From contig CALWOX010000004.1 in NCBI GenBank assembly GCA_944383265.1, forward strand, positions 62,001-126,000: a stretch of DNA of 64,000 nucleotides. Reading direction: 5' to 3'. The DNA comes from an uncultured Lachnospiraceae bacterium. Lineage in GTDB: Bacteria; Bacillota; Clostridia; Lachnospirales; Lachnospiraceae. Every line of letters begins with the position of its first letter. Within the stretch, counting starts at the first letter, position 1. A model generated the notes under the pieces. The model ran no database searches. It was not told where the DNA came from and saw only the letters and a list, made by a program, of their open reading frames with translations. Below, piece after piece: positions 59,798 to 64,000 of this stretch. Both the position numbers and the translations under genes were made by a program.

Positions 59798-61420
59798 ATG
59801 AACTATGATTTTGACATAATGTACCAACCCTTCCCCTCAAACCGTTATTGTGTGACGGCAAAAAACGGAATGGTGTCCACAGGAAATGCTATAGCATCTC
59901 AGGCGGGGCTTGAGATACTTAAAAAGGGAGGAAACGCCGTTGACGCAGCCATTGCTACTGCGGCCTGCCTCACTGTGGTGGAGCCCTCCTGCAACGGAAT
60001 CGGCTCGGATGCCTTTGCCATAGTGTGGATGAAGGATAAGATGTACGGCCTTAACTCAAGCGGACGCTCTCCCGAAAGCATAAGCATAGAAAAGGTAAAG
60101 GCTCAGGGAAACGAGGAGAAGATGCCTGTATACGGATGGACTCCCGTGACTGTTCCCGGCGCGCCAAAGGCATGGGTGGAACTCTCAAAGCGCTTCGGAA
60201 AGCTTTCTCTTAAGGAGACTTTGGAACCAGCCATAAGATACGCGACTGAGGGTTTTCCTCTTTCTCCCATGATAGCATCAGGCTTCGAGAAGGCCACAGA
60301 GAAGTTTAAAAAGGCTTTCGGGGATAAAAAAGAGTTTTCCGAGTGGTTCAGAGTTTTTACCAAAAACGGAGAGTCCTACAGCTTCGGAGATATAGTAAAG
60401 CTTCCCGACCATGCAAGGACCCTTAAGCTGATTGCAGAGACTGAGGGAAAGGCTTTCTATGAGGGTGAGATAGCTGAAGCAATAGATGCTCAGAGCAAAA
60501 GGGACGGCGGCTATATTACAAAGGAAGACCTTAAAAAGCATGAGGTCATTTGGTCCGAGCCCATAGGAGTCGAGTACAAGGACGGCTATAAGGTTTGGGA
60601 GCTTCCGCCTAACGGACAGGGGATAGTAGCCCTTATGGCTTTAAATATGCTCAGGAATTTTGAGTTTAAGGAGCAGGGCTCATCAGAGACTCTTCACAAG
60701 CAGTTTGAGGCCATAAAGCTTGCCTTTGCGGATGCAAAGAGATATGTCACGGATCCGGATGAGATGGAGCTTGATTTTCATCGCTTCCTGACTCCTGAAT
60801 ATGGAAAGAGTAGGGCTGAAGATATAGGAGAAAGGGCCGCAGAGCCTGAGTTTAAGGAGCCTCCGAAGTCGGGAACAGTCTATCTCTGTACTGCGGATAA
60901 GGACGGCAACATGGTATCCTTTATCCAGAGCAATTACATGGGCTTCGGCTCGGGGATAGTCGTTGAGGGCTACGGAGTGGCGCTTCAAAACAGGGGAGCG
61001 GATTTCTCTCTTGACCCTGAAAACGTCAACTGCCTTAAGCCTGCAAAGAGGACCTATCATACTATAATCCCGGGATTCCTGACAAGAAACGGAAAGGCGG
61101 TAGGGCCCTTCGGAGTTATGGGAGGATATATGCAGCCCCAAGGACATGTTCAGGTGGCAATGAACTTCATTGATTTTCACTTGAACCCTCAGATGGCCCT
61201 TGACGCTCCCAGATGGCAGTGGATGAAGGGCAAGGAATTCACCATGGAAAAGGGCTTTAACGGAGCGGTTATCGAAAAACTCACAAGGCTCGGGCACGAA
61301 ATAAAGATACCCCCGGAGAGCACAGGCTTCGGAAGAGGCCAGATGATAGTTCGTCTTGACAATGGTGTGCTCGTGGGCGGGTGTGAATCGAGGACGGATT
61401 CAAATATTGCGTGCTGGTAG
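59798..61420 (+). CDS. ggt: gamma-glutamyltransferase, cytoplasmic YwrD-like type
   Basis: 540 residues, one Ntn-hydrolase proenzyme. GGNAVDAAIATAACLTVVEP and NGIGSDAFAIVW are in the large-subunit part. Autocleavage is expected before Thr360 in KSGTVYLCTADKDGNMVSF, giving the small subunit with its nucleophile. MGFGSGI and GPFGVMGGYMQPQGHVQV follow. There is no signal peptide, unlike periplasmic or secreted GGTs. It would therefore hydrolyse or transfer gamma-glutamyl groups inside the cell, which fits the importer directly upstream (inference). The ribosome site is weak (AGGACAGCG), suggesting read-through expression from the ABC genes. Confidence 0.92.
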   Translation: MNYDFDIMYQPFPSNRYCVTAKNGMVSTGNAIASQAGLEILKKGGNAVDAAIATAACLTVVEPSCNGIGSDAFAIVWMKDKMYGLNSSGRSPESISIEKVKAQGNEEKMPVYGWTPVTVPGAPKAWVELSKRFGKLSLKETLEPAIRYATEGFPLSPMIASGFEKATEKFKKAFGDKKEFSEWFRVFTKNGESYSFGDIVKLPDHARTLKLIAETEGKAFYEGEIAEAIDAQSKRDGGYITKEDLKKHEVIWSEPIGVEYKDGYKVWELPPNGQGIVALMALNMLRNFEFKEQGSSETLHKQFEAIKLAFADAKRYVTDPDEMELDFHRFLTPEYGKSRAEDIGERAAEPEFKEPPKSGTVYLCTADKDGNMVSFIQSNYMGFGSGIVVEGYGVALQNRGADFSLDPENVNCLKPAKRTYHTIIPGFLTRNGKAVGPFGVMGGYMQPQGHVQVAMNFIDFHLNPQMALDAPRWQWMKGKEFTMEKGFNGAVIEKLTRLGHEIKIPPESTGFGRGQMIVRLDNGVLVGGCESRTDSNIACW

Positions 61421-61558
61421 GACGGCATCGGAATTTATAAAAGAATATTTTGTTGCCTCAGTTTATTCCTTCGGCATATGCAAATATAATTATATTAATA
61501 TAAAGTCTTATCGGATCTAAAGAAAAGATATGAGAATATTTTGAGGAGGGTATAGTAT

Positions 61559-62458
61559 ATGAAAAAACATATTAAGCGCCTTGGCGCAGCAGCTGCCGTG
61601 ATAACACTTTTCCTCTCAACATGTATATTTGCATATGGGGACGAGAACAGGATAAGCAGGGAGGAATTTCTTGAAATATGCAATGAGGAGCACGCCTTCG
61701 AATCACGCTCGCCCCATCCGCCGAGAAAGGAGCCTGATCCCTTTAATTATGAGTTTCACTATAGAAATGTGCTTATCTCTCCTGACGGCAGCTTTACGGA
61801 TAATCCTCATGAGGTGGGCGACTACAGAAGTCTTGACATGGGCATGATAATTATGGACATGGAGGAAGGCTATAACATGAGCTATGATTTCTATGTCAGC
61901 AAAACCGGAGAAGGGAGAGATAAGGCGGATATTATCCCGGGAGAAACGATAACGCCGTACTATAAGGCTATAGTTGTAAGCGGGGATGATGCGGCTGATA
62001 AGGTTTTTGAATACGAAAAAAATGAGACTGATAAGGCTCCTTTAATTCCGAGTTTTCCTGAGAATTATGATTGGAAAAAATATGCTGATGCAGAGTATCT
62101 TATGGTGTATCCTCTTGTTACTGTAAAATCTCAGGTTACAGGTGAAACATATCAATTTGAGGCGATAATCAGCGAGGTCACAAACCTGTATAAAGACACG
62201 CCCGACTGCTATTCCCTGAGACCTACAGATATAGGGACATATACCGTAAAGCCCGGAGACAGCCTCAGAAAAATAGCTTTGGAGCAGTATGGAAATGAGG
62301 AGGATTGGATATTTATCTTGTACAGAAACATGGAATATATAAATGATGCGGATATTATAAATCCTGAGCTGCTTCTCGTACTGCCTAATCCGGAATCCTA
62401 CAGTATAGATAAAGAGAGAGTAATAGGAATCCTTGAGGGGAAGGGGTATTTTAAATAA
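61559..62458 (+). CDS. secreted protein with C-terminal LysM domain
   Basis: 299 residues. A signal peptide (KKHIKRLGAAAAVITLFLST, cleavage near 27 after FAYG) and a central region of unknown fold (about 40-225) precede a C-terminal LysM module (about 228-277; YTVKPGDSLRKIALEQYGNE ... NPELLLVLP), which binds peptidoglycan or chitin-type glycans. No catalytic domain is visible, so it may be a wall-bound scaffold. GAGGAGG lies 8 nt before the ATG. TATAAT at 61485-61490 with a weak TTTATT -35 may be its promoter. No terminator was seen between ggt and this gene. Confidence 0.8.
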   Translation: MKKHIKRLGAAAAVITLFLSTCIFAYGDENRISREEFLEICNEEHAFESRSPHPPRKEPDPFNYEFHYRNVLISPDGSFTDNPHEVGDYRSLDMGMIIMDMEEGYNMSYDFYVSKTGEGRDKADIIPGETITPYYKAIVVSGDDAADKVFEYEKNETDKAPLIPSFPENYDWKKYADAEYLMVYPLVTVKSQVTGETYQFEAIISEVTNLYKDTPDCYSLRPTDIGTYTVKPGDSLRKIALEQYGNEEDWIFILYRNMEYINDADIINPELLLVLPNPESYSIDKERVIGILEGKGYFK

Positions 62459-62640
62459 ATGACGTTTGTATATCGGATCTATGTAAAAAGAAAGTATAAT
62501 GCAGGGACTGAAAATTACTTTATCAACATTTAACCTTGCCTTAATCAGAAGCTGATGTCTAAAGGTACAAATTATGATAAAAATAAGTTGTAAGCTTATA
62601 TATTGCAGGAAAGGAGAGTACCCGGTACAAGATAAGCTAT

Positions 62641-64000
62641 ATGGTTAAGATCTATGTTTTGGATACTAATGTCCTCCTACAGTCTCCTGAGGCACTTTTT
62701 TCATTTGAGGATAATATAGTAGTGATTCCCGTTGTAGTCCTTGAAGAGTTGGATAATATGAAAAAGGCCGAGGGAGAGACAGGAGCAAATGCAAGAAGCA
62801 GCATAAGAAATATTGAAAGGCTGAGACTTGAGGGAGATCTGCTTAAAGGAGTGACTGTAAACGGAAAAGGCAAGGTGATAGTTGAAAAAAATTTTGTTGA
62901 TGTTGAGCTTCCCTCCGATCTTCCGGAAGCAAAGTCGGACAACAGGATATTAAAGGTCTGTAAAGGACTTTCAGAGAAAAAAAGAAACAGGGTCATACTT
63001 GTAACCAAGGATATTCTCTTAAGGATAAAGGCTCAGATAATTGGAATAAAGGCTGAGGACTTTGAGAAGGAGCAGGCGGCGGATGAAGAGTATTTGGGAA
63101 GAAGGGCCGTATACACCTCTGATGAGAATCTTAAAGAGTTGAAAAAAGGCGGCATATCTGCAGACTCTGTGTACGAGGCTGAAGAGAATGGAGAAAAAAG
63201 GATCCCTGAGTTGTATGAAAATGAGTTTATTTTGCTGAAATCCGAGCTGTCTGAGAAAAAAACAAGACTTGGAAGAGTGGAAAACGGTATAATCAAAAAG
63301 CTTGAATATCAGAAATGCACTCCATATGGAGTTACACCCGGAAATCTCGGACTTACATACCTGCAGGAAGCATTGATGCAGCCCGCAGACAAGGCTCCGC
63401 TTGTAATCGTAAAAGGTATGGCGGGAACAGGAAAGACCTTTTATACACTTGCGGTAGGACTGGAAAAAATATTGAATCATCCCACCGGAGAGTACAGACG
63501 TATACTCATATGCAGACCGAATTCTCAATTTGACGATGATATAGGATTCCTTCCGGGAGATGAGGAGGAGAAAATAGCTCCTCTGATGCGACCTATAATT
63601 GACAACCTTGAGCAGCTTATAGATTCAAATGAAAAACACAGATATGATAATGAAGCGGAGCTGAGTGACAAGGTCTCCGAGATATTTGACAGGGGTATAA
63701 TAAAGACTGAGGCTCTGAATTTTATAAGAGGTCGGTCGATAGTAAATACATACCTTATTATTGATGAAGCGCAAAATATGACTCCCGGTCAGGTCAAGGG
63801 TATAATTACGAGAGCGGGTATGGGAACAAAAATAATCCTTCTGGGTGATCCCAATCAGATAGACAGGCCGTTTCTTGACGAGAGAACAAACGGGCTGTCC
63901 TATGCATGCGAGCATATGAAGGGAAGCCCTCTGTGTTGGCAAATAAGTCTTTTGGCGGATGAATGTGTAAGATCACCACTGGCGGTTGATGCAATAAAGA
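62641..64000 (+). CDS. PIN domain-PhoH ATPase (PhoH2-like), 3' end beyond window
   Basis: 453 codons are visible with no stop. N-terminal PIN nuclease domain (about 1-145; YVLDTNVLLQSPEALFSFED, VVLEELDNMK, AKSDNRILKV with conserved Asp residues). Then a PhoH P-loop ATPase: Walker A VKGMAGTGKTF (about 258-268) and Walker B LIIDEAQNMTPGQVKG (about 376-391), followed by LLGDPNQID. Family members couple RNA unwinding to ribonuclease activity. The nearest good ribosome site, AAAGGAG (62610-62616), is about 25 nt from the ATG with a GTACC/GGTAC palindrome between, so the start is less certain than for other genes. Confidence 0.85.
   Translation, partial: MVKIYVLDTNVLLQSPEALFSFEDNIVVIPVVVLEELDNMKKAEGETGANARSSIRNIERLRLEGDLLKGVTVNGKGKVIVEKNFVDVELPSDLPEAKSDNRILKVCKGLSEKKRNRVILVTKDILLRIKAQIIGIKAEDFEKEQAADEEYLGRRAVYTSDENLKELKKGGISADSVYEAEENGEKRIPELYENEFILLKSELSEKKTRLGRVENGIIKKLEYQKCTPYGVTPGNLGLTYLQEALMQPADKAPLVIVKGMAGTGKTFYTLAVGLEKILNHPTGEYRRILICRPNSQFDDDIGFLPGDEEEKIAPLMRPIIDNLEQLIDSNEKHRYDNEAELSDKVSEIFDRGIIKTEALNFIRGRSIVNTYLIIDEAQNMTPGQVKGIITRAGMGTKIILLGDPNQIDRPFLDERTNGLSYACEHMKGSPLCWQISLLADECVRSPLAVDAIK

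Overview
The window looks like chromosomal backbone of an anaerobic, gut-type Firmicute, most likely a Lachnospiraceae member. The basis is moderate GC, heavy use of ATA/AGA/AGG codons, strong GGAGG ribosome sites, HprK plus an HPr-like protein, SigV/RsiV pairs, BrnQ, a type 2 (eukaryote-like) IleRS and giant 2-hydroxyacyl-CoA-dehydratase-activase-like proteins. The taxonomic call is inference from protein style, not from a marker search. No phage, IS element, CRISPR array, rRNA or tRNA gene was seen.

Layout. 1-5.7 kb: tail of an AT-rich GNAT acetyltransferase, a convergent 1460-residue double-ASKHA activase, and a secreted PepSY protein. 5.7-15.7 kb: CorA, a rhomboid-like membrane protein, pyruvate kinase-Nudix-apt, a Gre factor, BrnQ, a MATE exporter, and NAD salvage (pncB plus an overlapping Nudix gene). 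15.7-22.3 kb: ileS, glycogen phosphorylase and a HAD phosphatase. 22.3-25.5 kb: a metal-homeostasis-like module of two COG0523 proteins, one with a His/Cys-rich stretch and one fused to a DUF1980-like domain, plus a DMT transporter. 25.5-31.4 kb: SIMPL lipoprotein, murB, murI, then hprK-rapZ-whiA-crh-like. 31.5-40.1 kb: dnaE, pfkA, dus, greA and a lysS with an added tRNA-binding domain.

40.2-46 kb: two SigV/RsiV-type sigma/anti-sigma pairs pointing away from each other. Each has a recognisable ECF promoter with 17-bp spacing. Between them lie a Cys-rich small protein and a 7-alpha-hydroxysteroid-dehydrogenase-like SDR. 46-50.6 kb: a second giant activase (1494 residues). 50.6-53.7 kb: a split chromate transporter with a divergent LysR gene, and a second LysR gene overlapping the first tail to tail. 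54-61.4 kb: an oligopeptide ABC importer followed by a signal-less gamma-glutamyltransferase, suggesting uptake and cytoplasmic cleavage of glutathione or gamma-glutamyl peptides. 61.5-64 kb: a secreted LysM protein and a PIN-PhoH ATPase cut by the window edge.

The points most worth follow-up are the two self-contained activase/dehydratase-like giants with no partner subunits nearby, the mirrored SigV/RsiV locus, the HPr-like protein with Glu in place of the catalytic His next to an N-terminally shortened WhiA, and the COG0523 pair. Most start codons were chosen from Shine-Dalgarno position. Promoters and terminators were read by eye.
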